From the NCBI GenBank assembly GCA_028824125.1, contig JAPPES010000158.1:1-64000 (forward strand): a DNA stretch of 64,000 nt, written 5' to 3'. How positions within the stretch are numbered: position 1 is the first letter of the stretch; each line of letters starts with the position of its first letter. The notes under the pieces are model-generated. The model saw only the letters and a list, made by a program, of their open reading frames with translations. It searched no databases and was not told where the DNA came from. Shown here piece by piece: positions 27,966 through 37,918 of the stretch. The position numbers and the translations under genes are program-made. Origin of the DNA: Candidatus Poribacteria bacterium (lineage in GTDB: Bacteria > Poribacteria > WGA-4E > WGA-3G).

Positions 27966-28835
27966 TCAGCAAGGAAGATAGAGAAAAGTTATCACCTGCT
28001 TCGTGCTCGGAATTCGCCGTGAATGTTCAAAAATCTTGCCGTTTGCACTTTCCGACTTACCAGCATTCATTCGCGATTCTTTTGGTTTGCACCAGTAATT
28101 TAGCGGCACTTCACCCATTAACTCACCAGCGCTTACCCTATTATTAAACTGAGACGCGAATGCCTTCGGATGAAGCGGTTGTCCGCTCACCAAATAGCAG
28201 TCCTTGTTTTCGCGAAACCCATCAGAATAGGCGAAGTAACGAATGACTCCTTCCTCCGAAAACACTATCGCGCACACAAATTTGGACAACCTTGTGTAAT
28301 GAATACCTGTGCTTGTTAAAGACGTACCGTACTGTGAAGCAAGCGCAGCAATCGCTGGTAACCCCACTTGTGCATGTGAAGATGAATCCGCCGAAAAGAT
28401 GGGGGTAGGCATTAGCAATTCAGCAGCAAATTGATTCGCTCGCTGTTCACTTTGTAGATACGCCTGTTTATTTGGCTTTCCCTGTTCGGTGTCCTCATCC
28501 TGCTCTGCCATCACAGCATTTAAGCGTTCATCCAGTGAACAAGAACCGACGGAATCGCGCTCTAACAAGTAGTGACCGATTTCATGCGCGATGGTAAAAT
28601 TGCGCCGAGACTCTGATCGGATCCGCGCGTTGACAAGAATACCCCACGCATCTCCGACTCGCATCAGACAACCGTCACAAGTATCGGGAAGTTCACGTTC
28701 CCAAATTACGATACCGAGTTGTGTCGCGATGTGCCTTGGGTCTATCGGAAAATCTTGGACTTTAAGATCGCGAAGGATGCCCCACGCCGCTGCAGCGGGG
28801 CTGCCCTTCGCATATTGCAAACGGTTATTCAGCAT
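27966..28835 (-). CDS. ImmA/IrrE-family metallopeptidase
   Basis: The 289-residue product carries the zinc motif HEIGHYLLE (about residue 95) and the downstream ANQFAAELLMP helix, the two signatures of ImmA/IrrE peptidases. These cleave partner XRE-type repressors to relieve repression under stress or in mobile elements. About 110 C-terminal residues after the peptidase domain are unassigned. The start at 28835 lies 11 bases inside the end of the XRE gene, so the two are translationally coupled. The longer open frame to 28895 would overlap the XRE domain much more. Confidence 0.9.
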   Translation of the reverse strand: MLNNRLQYAKGSPAAAAWGILRDLKVQDFPIDPRHIATQLGIVIWERELPDTCDGCLMRVGDAWGILVNARIRSESRRNFTIAHEIGHYLLERDSVGSCSLDERLNAVMAEQDEDTEQGKPNKQAYLQSEQRANQFAAELLMPTPIFSADSSSHAQVGLPAIAALASQYGTSLTSTGIHYTRLSKFVCAIVFSEEGVIRYFAYSDGFRENKDCYLVSGQPLHPKAFASQFNNRVSAGELMGEVPLNYWCKPKESRMNAGKSESANGKIFEHSRRIPSTKQVITFLYLPC

Positions 28836-29190
28836 CAACGAAACTTTCACTTGATGTTGCTTGCTCTTGTGCCTTGAGAAATTTATACATCTCAACGAGC
28901 GTTTCTTTATTTTTTTCTGTAAGTGTCATCATTCCCCTCAGCATGACACTTACCGCTGGATCCGCCAATAAGTCTTCAAAACCCAGATCCTTTTTACCAA
29001 GCAGGTAATCTGTTGACACCTTCAGGGCATCAGACAGATTGGAAAGCGTTTTAAAAGAGGGTTTTCGGCTACCCGACTCAAATTGAGAAATAGCCGCAGG
29101 CGTTAGATTCGCTTCTTTTGCTAATTCAGTTTGTGTCATTTTTAGTTCACGTCGACGTTTTTTTATTCGTGAGGTAACTTTTTCACTCAT
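28825..29190 (-). CDS. XRE-family helix-turn-helix transcriptional regulator
   Basis: The 121-residue product has an N-terminal Cro/CI-type HTH (RIKKRRRELKMTQTELAKEA, TPAAISQFESGSRKPSFKTL, LSDALKVSTDYLLG) and a 45-residue helical tail. It is the expected target of the ImmA-like peptidase encoded next to it and likely represses its own operon. GAAAGGAATTACTT precedes the ATG. The upstream region is very AT-rich (29191-29330) and could hold operators, but I could not fix one. Confidence 0.93.
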   Translation of the reverse strand: MSEKVTSRIKKRRRELKMTQTELAKEANLTPAAISQFESGSRKPSFKTLSNLSDALKVSTDYLLGKKDLGFEDLLADPAVSVMLRGMMTLTEKNKETLVEMYKFLKAQEQATSSESFVDAE

Positions 29191-30081
29191 AAGTAATTCC
29201 TTTCATTTGTAAATAAAAAGCATAAATTTCTAAATAATAAACGAAATTCAATAAAAGCGTGAAATATAGTTTAACATAAAATTTAATTAAATGCAAACTT
29301 TTTTTACACTATTTTTATAAAATCTATCAGTATTCCGTTCCTAACTCAGAATTTATTAGTGAGAAATATCACATAATGAATACAATTTTGCTCTTATTGC
29401 AATCCTAAATTGACACCTTTTTGGTACAAATATTTACATTTACACACCATAACTGTGGATATGTAAAGTTTTTGACACCATAGGTGTCAATTTAGGGATA
29501 TATCCTATTGTTGGAGGGGTTTGTAACCCCGATTTTATAGGGTGAGGCGGACAAAATCGGGCTTGCAAAGCCCTCCAACAAGAAAATCTGGCACTAAATT
29601 GACGCCTATGGTGTGTAAAGTTTTGGACACCTATGGGTAGAACGCAGTGAAACCCGACACGCCCAGTCCTTGTCGGATTTCGCAAACTCTACCCATGGGC
29701 GTCAATTTAAGAAACACAACTTCTTGTGAGAGGTGTTTCAACTCCGATAAATCGGTATGCAAAGTAGTAGGCACACGCCGTGTGCCGTCCACCCAAAATG
29801 TAAAGCGGACGGCACGCGGAGCGTGCCTGCCACTTTTAAATCAACGCTAAATTAACGGCTATGGGTTTCGCAAACTCTATCCGACCTACTATATAATACC
29901 ATTTCTGATATATAATGTCTCTTTTTTGTAGCATAAACTTCCAGTTTGTGCATAAAACCAATCTGAAACGACTCGTCATCACCAAAAACACCTTCCGCGT
30001 CCTCCGTGTGCTCCGCGCTAATCCGCGATTCAGACAACACACATGTCAAAAACTTTACACACCCATTGTCCAATTTTATTA
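29191..30081. repeat. Gene-free repeat-rich stretch before the giant permease gene
   Basis: From left to right it holds an AT-rich regulatory region for the XRE operon (29191-29400). Several copies of ATGTAAAGTTTTTGACACC and ACACCTATGGGT-like units in both orientations follow (29450-29720, 29860-29885). A TTGGAGGGGTTTGTAACCCC / GGGCTTGCAAAGCCCTCCAA palindrome lies at 29511-29580. A complete element with AAAGTAGTAGGCACACGCC ends lies at 29761-29837. The left half of an ATACCATTTCT element lies at 29896-29955, and TGTCAAAAACTTTACACACC at 30043-30062. No gene is supported. Confidence 0.75.
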
Positions 30082-30110
30082 TTGACAATAATTTTGAAAT
30101 TTGTTACACT
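30082..30110 (+). promoter_or_regulatory. Sigma-70-type promoter for the giant permease gene
   Basis: A perfect TTGACA (30082-30087), an exact 17-bp spacer and TACACT (30105-30110). Transcription would start near 30117, 30 bp before the ATG at 30147. This excludes the earlier in-frame start at 30006. Confidence 0.8.
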
Positions 30111-30146
30111 AAAAAACAAGCGAAACAGAACGAATCGGGGAATTAT

Positions 30147-33100
30147 ATGAGAATTCGAAATTATAGTATAGTCTATTTATTAGTTTTTTGGGGTTGCGTT
30201 TCATTCGGTTATGCAGCAGAAGGCGGTAAAAAATTAGGGTTGTCGGAGGCGGCAATCCAAATTCGGGATGAGATATCTATCCGCAACATTCGGAAAGATA
30301 TCGCCCGTTTATCAAGTCTGGAAAGCCGCGTGACTGGCTATCCGCAAGCGGCAAACGGCAGTAAATATATTTTTGACCGTTTTGTTGATATGGGGTTGAA
30401 GAATGTTGAAAGTCGTGAATTTACTGTCACAGTTCCCGTTGATCACGGTAATAGTGCTATTGACATCCTATCCGATGATGGCAGCGTGCTACACACATTC
30501 CTACTCAAACCGTTGTGGCCAAACCTTGTCCGAACATCCCTGCTTGCTGATGGTGTAAAACATACCGTTGAAGCTGGCGAAACCCTTGAAGAAATTGCAG
30601 AAAACTATGCGGTTTCCCTAACAGCCATTGCTGAAAATCCACACAATCAATATTTACCCACACCTCTTGTGGAGGGGAACACGGTTTTCGTCCCGACTGG
30701 CGGTCTTACCGGTCCCCTATTTTACGGAGACGATGCCCAACTTTCAGATTTCAACGGAAGTAAAGTCGGCGGCTTTTGGTACAGACTCCAAGAAGGTGAT
30801 ACACTCGCTTCACTGGCAAGACGTTATCGCGTTACAAAAGCGAGTATAACCGATGATGTACTCAACGGACATCTGCAGAAAGCCTCCGATGGCATTGATA
30901 ACAATGAGGATGGCGTTATTGATGAATACGGTGAAATTCCGCTTTTATCGGAAATTCTCGGATGGGCAACAGATGGCATTGACAATAATGCTGATGGTTG
31001 GACTGATGAAATTCCCGGCGATGCCACAGACGGCATTGATAACAATAAAGACGGTCAGATTGACGAAACCGGTGAATTCATCGCGGCAAGCGAATCTGAT
31101 ATTTTTATCCCGAAAGGCGCAATCGTTCTTACAGAATTTAACTCTGGCACCCGATGGATTAACGCGGCGATGCTTGGGGCATCCGCAGTTATTTTTATAG
31201 AACCGGAAACAACAATTCGCGGTGAAGCAGAAAACAAATTCCTCACTGTGCCAGCAAACATTCCCCGATTTTGGATTTCTAATACAGATGCTGCCCAATT
31301 AAAAGGATTCCTTGATACGGGTGAAGAGGTCAATGTTCGCTTGCGCGGTAAAATGACTTGGGAACGGCGCGTCGGTCAAAACATTCGCGGCTTCTTAGAG
31401 GGTGGTGATCCTGTCCTACGCGATGAATTGGTCGTCCTTACCGCGTACTACGATTCTATGTCTGTTGTTCCAGCAATCGCTCCTGGTGCTGACCCAACCT
31501 GTGGGATTGCCGTCCTCATGGAACTTGCACGTTTGTTCGGACAAGCAGAATATCGTCCCGGTCGTTCAGTCCTATTTGTTGCTGTTGACGCACATTTCCA
31601 AGGCTTAGCTGGCATGCGTGCGTTTATGGAAGGTATTGGACAAGATATTGTTGGTTCAGCAACCGATTCACCAGGAACACCCACTTTGCACGGATTGAGG
31701 CGCGGATTATCTAATGATATTATCGAATTTGAGGAATTAGGACGCAAACTGTTGCTTTCCATTGATCGAAGTATTTTGGTGGACTTAGATGCAGATTTCT
31801 ACCACGGCGTTCACGGTGTAAAGGAAGACCTGAAATCACTTGCAACAACGTTGACGGGGCTCTCTACAACACGGTCTCAAATTGATTGGTTACACAGAGC
31901 GCAACGCGATTTCTCAGAACGCCAGAAAAGACAGGTAGATCGCAACCGCAAACGCGAAAAACAGGGATTCACAGAGGAAGAAAAATCGAGACTAAATGCC
32001 AACCTTGTCCGCTTTGAAAAAGAAGCATTGCAAACTACGCATTTTCTCCGCCAGATTGTTGAACGGCTTGCGCAGATTCAGAAATCCGCTCTGAAAACGA
32101 GTAAGGATTCCCAGCGAGAACTCATTGAAACCATTGCTTTGCCCATTGCACGGTTGGACACATGGGCAGTGGATAGACTTATGCGAGAGCTTGACTCAGG
32201 TGAGATAGCTGATCAATACGGCACACATCCGAATGCATCATATCTGTTCCCTGTCAAGAACGGCTCCGATTATGAAGTGCCAACACCTGACGATCTGCCG
32301 CCAGAATTGTCCGCTGAAATTGAACAGTTGAATAAGACCCTTGCCAATTGGGAGATGAGCGACTCACGGAAGTTTGCTTTAATGTGGACACCTGATAAGG
32401 TCCTTGATCGTCATTTAGATTTGCCGACTCTCAGAAAAGCGCGCGCTGCGCGAAAAACCCTCGCAAATACCACTGAATCCAAGGAAGATGCGATATTACG
32501 AGAGCGAGACCTTTTGGAAAAAATAAAGGAAAATCTCAAGGACACCGCTTCCATTGAAAGTCAAATTAAAGATGCCATTACAAAATTGAGCAGTGATCGT
32601 GAGCATGATCTTCCAGATGAAGTATTAAAGCAATATCTAACTGAAGAATCACAAGAACGGATAAACAGAATTGATGATCAACTCCGGCAACGTTTGACCG
32701 AAGCAGTCTCAGCGTCTGTTGCAGGCGAAGGCGGAGACGGTTCGTCCACATCCATCCTAATTGAAGATTTGACACGCGATAAACAAGGTATTTTTGAAAT
32801 TGCGCTGCGGAATGCCCGTTTAGAACAGGCGCGCATCCAGTATCTTCTTGATTTCCATGAAACCCTCACCCGTGAGTTTCTTGATGAGGAGTTATTAATT
32901 CTGAACAGTTATCTATCGGATGATGAAGTTGAACAAGTAAAAGAGGCACGCAAACATGTTGCAGCGTATCTGGTTGAGGCTGAAATCTTGCAGGCAGTCA
33001 AACAGAACGCGGCTTCGGATGTGATCGCCCTTGAAAATCTAATCAAGCAACTCCCTTCACTAACAAGGGATATAGACGCACAGACAAAGGTGCTTCTCCG

Positions 33101-36100
33101 TGATAATATGCTCACCTTGAGGAATGCGAGATTCCGAAACATTCAGAGCAGGGTTGAGAAGATGTCACGCATAAGCGAGATAGAATATAATCGCAAGCTC
33201 ACACAGATTGAAGCCGCAGTTGCGCTACAAGACCTTTTCAATCGGTATTATACATCGCTTTTCTGTAGTATTGATCTTTCCTCTCAATCGAATCAATTCG
33301 GCGTATTTAACAAAGGTTGGTTTTATGACCAACAACCGGAATTTGTGTTGCGACGTGAGTTCGCGAGTATCGGCAATAAACTTGCTGCCTATGCTGCGGA
33401 TGCTGATTTCGGAGTACGTGTTAGAAAATTATGGCGGGCAACGGACGATCAAATTCGCCAAGCAGTGATGGCACGTCAGTGGTCAGTAGCAAGCCAAATC
33501 TCCGATAAAGCTGACCTTGAAGGGAAAACGCTTGAAACTCTTCTCAGCGCACATTATGGGAAGCTCACAGGTTTAGGTGGGGTAAGTCGTCTCATGAGGA
33601 TGCAGTTTGAACAGTGGCGAAACCGGGGCGAACCGTCTGAAGATATGCTCAAAGATATGGACTATATCCGCAAGGAAGTTGAGCGGTTTATTCGCAACGA
33701 TGTGCGTAGCGCAAAGAAAAACCGAAAAAACAGTATCCGCATGCGCGAACAGTTAGACGCCATGCTCAGACTCCGACACGAAGACCCCGATACATTCACA
33801 GAAGATGAGATAGAGGATATCAAAACATTAATCTCAATTGTCGGATTGGGTGGCGGTTCCAACTTTGTCAACGCAATTTCCGCAAGTGGTGGCAAAACTT
33901 GGAAAACCTATATTCCGGGGAAAATCGCCTTTGACAGTGAAGTTGCAACGCTTGTAGGCAAAACAGGTATCGCCTTTGCAACGATTGAAGATGCGCGCGT
34001 CCTTACCGACACACCACTTGATACGATTGAACGTGTTGACCTACGTGAAGATGGTAATCTACATCAACAAGCGAAAACATTAGCATCTCTACTGATACAG
34101 GCACTACGGGACCCACAGATGCCCACTGCAGCACGCGTTGGGAACTTCTACTGTAACCTTTTCGGTGATGTGGTTGAATTTGATGCACGTGAATCTGCGT
34201 TACCAAATAAACCCGTGCCATACCCGATTGTAACACTTCGTCGTAGACATAAAACGATGATGGGGGTACGCGGTGATCTATTTGCCATGGGAGATAATAA
34301 AGGCAATTTTGAAGTTGCAGGCTTGGCAATGGAAGGCAGGGCAACTCGCAGGCTTGGTGGTGCACAGGAAGTTGAGGCATACATCCTTGACCCCGATTCT
34401 GGGGATATTGTCTATGCACCCGATTTGGGAAATTACGGTGCGAAATTGCTACCAAATAAAGTGCCGATTAACACACGGCGACGCGGATGTCGAGTTGTTA
34501 CCTTCCCGTGTGTATCCACAACTATCTATGACTTGGTTGACCAACGCTATCTCCGAACCTTACGCGAATTAGAGGTATATGATGCGCTGTCCGATAGCCC
34601 ACCTGAAAAATTCGGCGTGTCTAAACCGTGGCAACAGGAAGGTGTTTCTGCCGCTGAACCTATCGCACTTGTCTATAGCGAACCGCAAAGCCGTATAAAA
34701 ATCGGAATGGCGTACGGGCAAATCGGTAAACGTCTACTCCTGATTAAAGCGACCAAAAGCGGTATGAAAAACCCAACGCTTTACACTGGCGAAGGGTTTG
34801 TTGTGCGAGAAAACGGCAGTATCCGTCTTACCCCTTATGTGGTTGTACGTGATATGTGGTGGCTTGATGAAAACCGATCTCGTCTTTACAAACGGTTCGG
34901 TATTTCAAGTGACCGTCTTGATAAATTGCATCAATTTGCCAATGAATATCTCTCACGAGCAGAAACTGCGCTTTTCCAAAACGACTATCAACAAGCTCTC
35001 AAGTTGGCGCGCGCTGCATGGGGATACGAATCACGCGCGTATCCAGATGTTAAAAGAACAGGCAACGATGTCGTTAACGGTATTATGTTCTATCTTGCAC
35101 TTCTGATGCCGTTTGCATACTTTATGGAACGTCTTATATTCGGTTTCCCGAACATCCACAAACAGATTTTAGCCACTTTCGGTATTTTCCTCCTCGTCTT
35201 TTACTTCTTAAGTCAGGTTCATCCTGCATTCCAAATAACAACAACACCTATAATTATCTTAATCGCATTCGTTGTGCTTGCGTTGACAGTGCTTGTCATC
35301 AGTATTATTGTTAGGAAATTTGAGGAACAACTTGAAAAGATTCGTCAACAAGGCAATAAGGTGTATAAGGCAGATGTCGGTAGGTTAAGCGCAAGTGCTG
35401 CGGCATTTAGTCTCGGTATCTCCAATATGCGGAAACGGAAAGGGCGGACCATTCTGACCTGCGCAACACTTGTTATCCTTACGTTCACTGTTATTTCGTT
35501 CACATCAGTACGGACATTTATGCGTCCGAACCGAACCAGTTTACCACAGGTTACACCGCGTTATACAGGTTTGCTCATCCGAGACCAGTATTGGCGCCCG
35601 CTTGAAGAACCTGTCCTTAACTCAATTCTAAATGACATGCAGAAGACGCAAGTTACTGTAGACGATTTAGAACGACTTCTGGCACAGAAAAATCTACTCC
35701 TGGCTAAGCGAGGGCAAACACCGCTGGATATACCAGCAGCAATAGCAGGATTACAGGAAAATGGGTTTATCACAAACATTGACGAGGAACCAGTTCTTGC
35801 CGTTCGAAATGTTGTGGCACCACGCGCATGGTATCAGTCTTCAGGAACAGGTGACCAATCCTTTGTACAACTGACACGGAGTCCAAATGCACAGGATCCG
35901 GTACCGCCGACACATCCACTCACAGGTGAAGCGTTGCGTTTCGCCGCAAACATGCTTGTCGGCATGAGTGAGACAGAGCCCGCAGTCACGGGTATTGATC
36001 GCTACCTCCAATACGGAAAATGGTTTAACCGCGCCGATGCTGCCAATTGGCCAACTGAATGGCCTTATGCTATTGTGCTTCCCAAGGGAATGGCGGATCT

Positions 36101-37433
36101 CCTCAAACTAACCGAAAGTGATATGGGGAAAGCCACAATCTCTGTATACGGTGCTGACTTCACCGTCGTCGGTGTTTTGGGAATAGGATTCAAGGATTTG
36201 ACTGATAACGATGGCGAAGAAATGACACCTGTCGACTATCAATTAATGCAACAGCAACAAAGTCGTGGTGGCACAGGCGATGAAACGCTTGAGGGAGAAT
36301 TACAAAAATATCTCCATCTCACGCCAGATAGTATTGCTGTTTTACCTTATGAAGTTGTCATGAACCAAGGTGGAACACTTAGAAGCGTTGCAGTTAACAT
36401 GGAACCTCAAGAAGATGATCCAGAACTGCTTGGGGCAATTGATAAACTTGATCTTATCATGGCACCACTGATGAACCGCATTGCGCTTGACTTTTTTGTC
36501 GGTCGCGACAAAGATACCTACCTTTATAGCAGTATCGGTATGACAAGTTTTAGCGGGATGGGTAACCTATTCGTGCCAATCCTGATTGCTGCGTTGATTG
36601 TTTTGAATACGATGCTCGGTGCGGTTTATGAACGTGTGCGTGAAATCAGTATCTACAGTTCTGTGGGACTTGCTCCTATTCACATCGCTTTCCTCTTCCT
36701 CGCCGAAGCCTGCGTATATGCGATTGTTGGGGCTGTTTTAGGGTACCTGACGGGACAAGTGATCGCAACAACGTTGGTGCATTTCGGTTGGCTTGCTGGT
36801 TTAACGCTCAACTATTCTTCAATGTCTACCGTTGTAGCAACGGTTATTGTGATGATTGTGGTGCTGCTCAGCACGCTGTACCCTGCTATTAAAGCCTCGC
36901 GCATGGCAGTGCCAGATATTGAACGGAAATGGAAGTTGCCTGAACCTGAAGGTGATGTGTGGCATTTTAATCTGCCTTTTACCGTCTTGGCGGAAGAAGC
37001 ACTCGGTTTGAACGTCTTTATGCGCGATTATTTTGATGCACATGCTGATGAATCTGCCAGCGATTTCTATACGGACAATGTTACTTTCAGCACAAAACCC
37101 GAAGAGGATTCTTACGAGATAGGAATGATGGTCTGGTTAGCACCTTACGATTTGGGCGTAAGTCAATCTATCCAGTTTATTACCTCGCCCGTTGGCGGAG
37201 AAGAGGAAGACCTATACAAAATCACGTTAGATGTGAACCGCGAAAGCGGGGAGATTGCGTCCTGGAAACGGGTTAATCGTCGTTTTCTTAATCTGTTGCG
37301 AAAGCAGCTGCTGATATGGCGAACCTTCAGCGTTGATGTTCGTTCTGAATTCCATGAACGTGGCAGAACCGAAAGCACGGATACGGAGGAAGGCACTGCA
37401 CGATTGGATCCCGTCGTAGCACCAGCTGATTAA
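30147..37433 (+). CDS. Giant exported LysM / pseudo-M28 peptidase / FtsX-type permease fusion
   Basis: The 2428-residue product has a signal segment (residues 5-24) and two LysM-like modules (about 136-186, HTVEAGETLEEIAENYAV, and 210-240, LQEGDTLASLARRYRV). Three DGIDNNxDGxxDE calcium-type loops (about 246-306) and an M28-peptidase-like domain (about 310-560) follow. A long charged coiled-coil region (about 570-1020), an unassigned domain and three close helices (about 1645-1720) come next. The C-terminal part is MacB/FtsX-like: a helix near 1770, a large extracytoplasmic domain, then three helices (about 2139-2250, FSGMGNLFVPILIAALIVLN, YERVREISIYSSVGL). The M28 part reads AYYDS where the metal His is expected and VDAHFQGL where the catalytic Glu pair is expected, so it is probably inactive. 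It is the obvious permease partner of the ATPase at 42151. Confidence 0.88.
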   Translation: MRIRNYSIVYLLVFWGCVSFGYAAEGGKKLGLSEAAIQIRDEISIRNIRKDIARLSSLESRVTGYPQAANGSKYIFDRFVDMGLKNVESREFTVTVPVDHGNSAIDILSDDGSVLHTFLLKPLWPNLVRTSLLADGVKHTVEAGETLEEIAENYAVSLTAIAENPHNQYLPTPLVEGNTVFVPTGGLTGPLFYGDDAQLSDFNGSKVGGFWYRLQEGDTLASLARRYRVTKASITDDVLNGHLQKASDGIDNNEDGVIDEYGEIPLLSEILGWATDGIDNNADGWTDEIPGDATDGIDNNKDGQIDETGEFIAASESDIFIPKGAIVLTEFNSGTRWINAAMLGASAVIFIEPETTIRGEAENKFLTVPANIPRFWISNTDAAQLKGFLDTGEEVNVRLRGKMTWERRVGQNIRGFLEGGDPVLRDELVVLTAYYDSMSVVPAIAPGADPTCGIAVLMELARLFGQAEYRPGRSVLFVAVDAHFQGLAGMRAFMEGIGQDIVGSATDSPGTPTLHGLRRGLSNDIIEFEELGRKLLLSIDRSILVDLDADFYHGVHGVKEDLKSLATTLTGLSTTRSQIDWLHRAQRDFSERQKRQVDRNRKREKQGFTEEEKSRLNANLVRFEKEALQTTHFLRQIVERLAQIQKSALKTSKDSQRELIETIALPIARLDTWAVDRLMRELDSGEIADQYGTHPNASYLFPVKNGSDYEVPTPDDLPPELSAEIEQLNKTLANWEMSDSRKFALMWTPDKVLDRHLDLPTLRKARAARKTLANTTESKEDAILRERDLLEKIKENLKDTASIESQIKDAITKLSSDREHDLPDEVLKQYLTEESQERINRIDDQLRQRLTEAVSASVAGEGGDGSSTSILIEDLTRDKQGIFEIALRNARLEQARIQYLLDFHETLTREFLDEELLILNSYLSDDEVEQVKEARKHVAAYLVEAEILQAVKQNAASDVIALENLIKQLPSLTRDIDAQTKVLLRDNMLTLRNARFRNIQSRVEKMSRISEIEYNRKLTQIEAAVALQDLFNRYYTSLFCSIDLSSQSNQFGVFNKGWFYDQQPEFVLRREFASIGNKLAAYAADADFGVRVRKLWRATDDQIRQAVMARQWSVASQISDKADLEGKTLETLLSAHYGKLTGLGGVSRLMRMQFEQWRNRGEPSEDMLKDMDYIRKEVERFIRNDVRSAKKNRKNSIRMREQLDAMLRLRHEDPDTFTEDEIEDIKTLISIVGLGGGSNFVNAISASGGKTWKTYIPGKIAFDSEVATLVGKTGIAFATIEDARVLTDTPLDTIERVDLREDGNLHQQAKTLASLLIQALRDPQMPTAARVGNFYCNLFGDVVEFDARESALPNKPVPYPIVTLRRRHKTMMGVRGDLFAMGDNKGNFEVAGLAMEGRATRRLGGAQEVEAYILDPDSGDIVYAPDLGNYGAKLLPNKVPINTRRRGCRVVTFPCVSTTIYDLVDQRYLRTLRELEVYDALSDSPPEKFGVSKPWQQEGVSAAEPIALVYSEPQSRIKIGMAYGQIGKRLLLIKATKSGMKNPTLYTGEGFVVRENGSIRLTPYVVVRDMWWLDENRSRLYKRFGISSDRLDKLHQFANEYLSRAETALFQNDYQQALKLARAAWGYESRAYPDVKRTGNDVVNGIMFYLALLMPFAYFMERLIFGFPNIHKQILATFGIFLLVFYFLSQVHPAFQITTTPIIILIAFVVLALTVLVISIIVRKFEEQLEKIRQQGNKVYKADVGRLSASAAAFSLGISNMRKRKGRTILTCATLVILTFTVISFTSVRTFMRPNRTSLPQVTPRYTGLLIRDQYWRPLEEPVLNSILNDMQKTQVTVDDLERLLAQKNLLLAKRGQTPLDIPAAIAGLQENGFITNIDEEPVLAVRNVVAPRAWYQSSGTGDQSFVQLTRSPNAQDPVPPTHPLTGEALRFAANMLVGMSETEPAVTGIDRYLQYGKWFNRADAANWPTEWPYAIVLPKGMADLLKLTESDMGKATISVYGADFTVVGVLGIGFKDLTDNDGEEMTPVDYQLMQQQQSRGGTGDETLEGELQKYLHLTPDSIAVLPYEVVMNQGGTLRSVAVNMEPQEDDPELLGAIDKLDLIMAPLMNRIALDFFVGRDKDTYLYSSIGMTSFSGMGNLFVPILIAALIVLNTMLGAVYERVREISIYSSVGLAPIHIAFLFLAEACVYAIVGAVLGYLTGQVIATTLVHFGWLAGLTLNYSSMSTVVATVIVMIVVLLSTLYPAIKASRMAVPDIERKWKLPEPEGDVWHFNLPFTVLAEEALGLNVFMRDYFDAHADESASDFYTDNVTFSTKPEEDSYEIGMMVWLAPYDLGVSQSIQFITSPVGGEEEDLYKITLDVNRESGEIASWKRVNRRFLNLLRKQLLIWRTFSVDVRSEFHERGRTESTDTEEGTARLDPVVAPAD

Positions 37434-37466
37434 GGAGATGGAATCTAACTAAACAAGGAATTGTAT

Positions 37467-37658
37467 ATGGAAAAATTAGCAAGTGTTATCATCATCATTG
37501 GGACTGCCTTCTGGTTCGTCAGCGTTCTGTTCTTAGGGGGACGTTGGCAGTGGCAGATGTTGGCAGCACTTATATTAACTATCGGAATTTTCATCGCGCA
37601 TTTTTGGGAAGAGCTCAGCGAAGGAAAGAACAAAAATACACCGAAAGATGATAATTGA
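37467..37658 (+). CDS. Small two-helix membrane protein
   Basis: The 63-residue product has two hydrophobic segments (about residues 4-24 and 31-48) and a Lys/Asp-rich tail. AAGGA seven bases before the ATG at 37467 fixes the start; a TTG two codons earlier is less well placed. It begins 33 bp after the giant permease gene and is probably co-transcribed. It may be an accessory subunit of that permease, but this is inference from position and size only. Confidence 0.7.
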   Translation: MEKLASVIIIIGTAFWFVSVLFLGGRWQWQMLAALILTIGIFIAHFWEELSEGKNKNTPKDDN

Positions 37659-37696
37659 ATAGTATTCGGTTCTTAGTATCTGTGGCATGCACATTA

Positions 37697-37843
37697 TAGT
37701 GAAATCTAAAATTACTTGGACAGTTCTTTAGAGGTTTGATGCGTTTGTAGTCGCGCAATTCATTGCGCCTCTTACATTGAACGGTAGGCGAGGTTTCCTA
37801 ACCTCGCTGGCGTAGAGTGTAAAAGTAATTTCAAAATCTACTA
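37697..37843. mobile_element. TA-flanked MITE carrying two palindromic modules
   Basis: The 147-bp element runs from TAGTGAAATCTAAAATTACT to TTTCAAAATCTACTA and is flanked by TA on both sides. It carries the GTCGCGCAATTCATTGCGCC palindrome (about 37750-37770) and a core hairpin with GCGAGG/CCTCGC stem (about 37787-37807). It separates the small membrane protein from the transporter gene. Confidence 0.8.
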
Positions 37844-37918
37844 TAATTCGCGACAGCAAAGTTACTTACTGATTGCTGACAGCTGAAAACCGAATGCTAA
37901 CATAAAGGAGAACATTAA

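Noticed and set aside
31400-31660. Active M28 aminopeptidase in the giant protein
   Set aside because: The first metal His is Tyr (AYYDS) and the catalytic Glu pair is replaced (VDAHFQGL).
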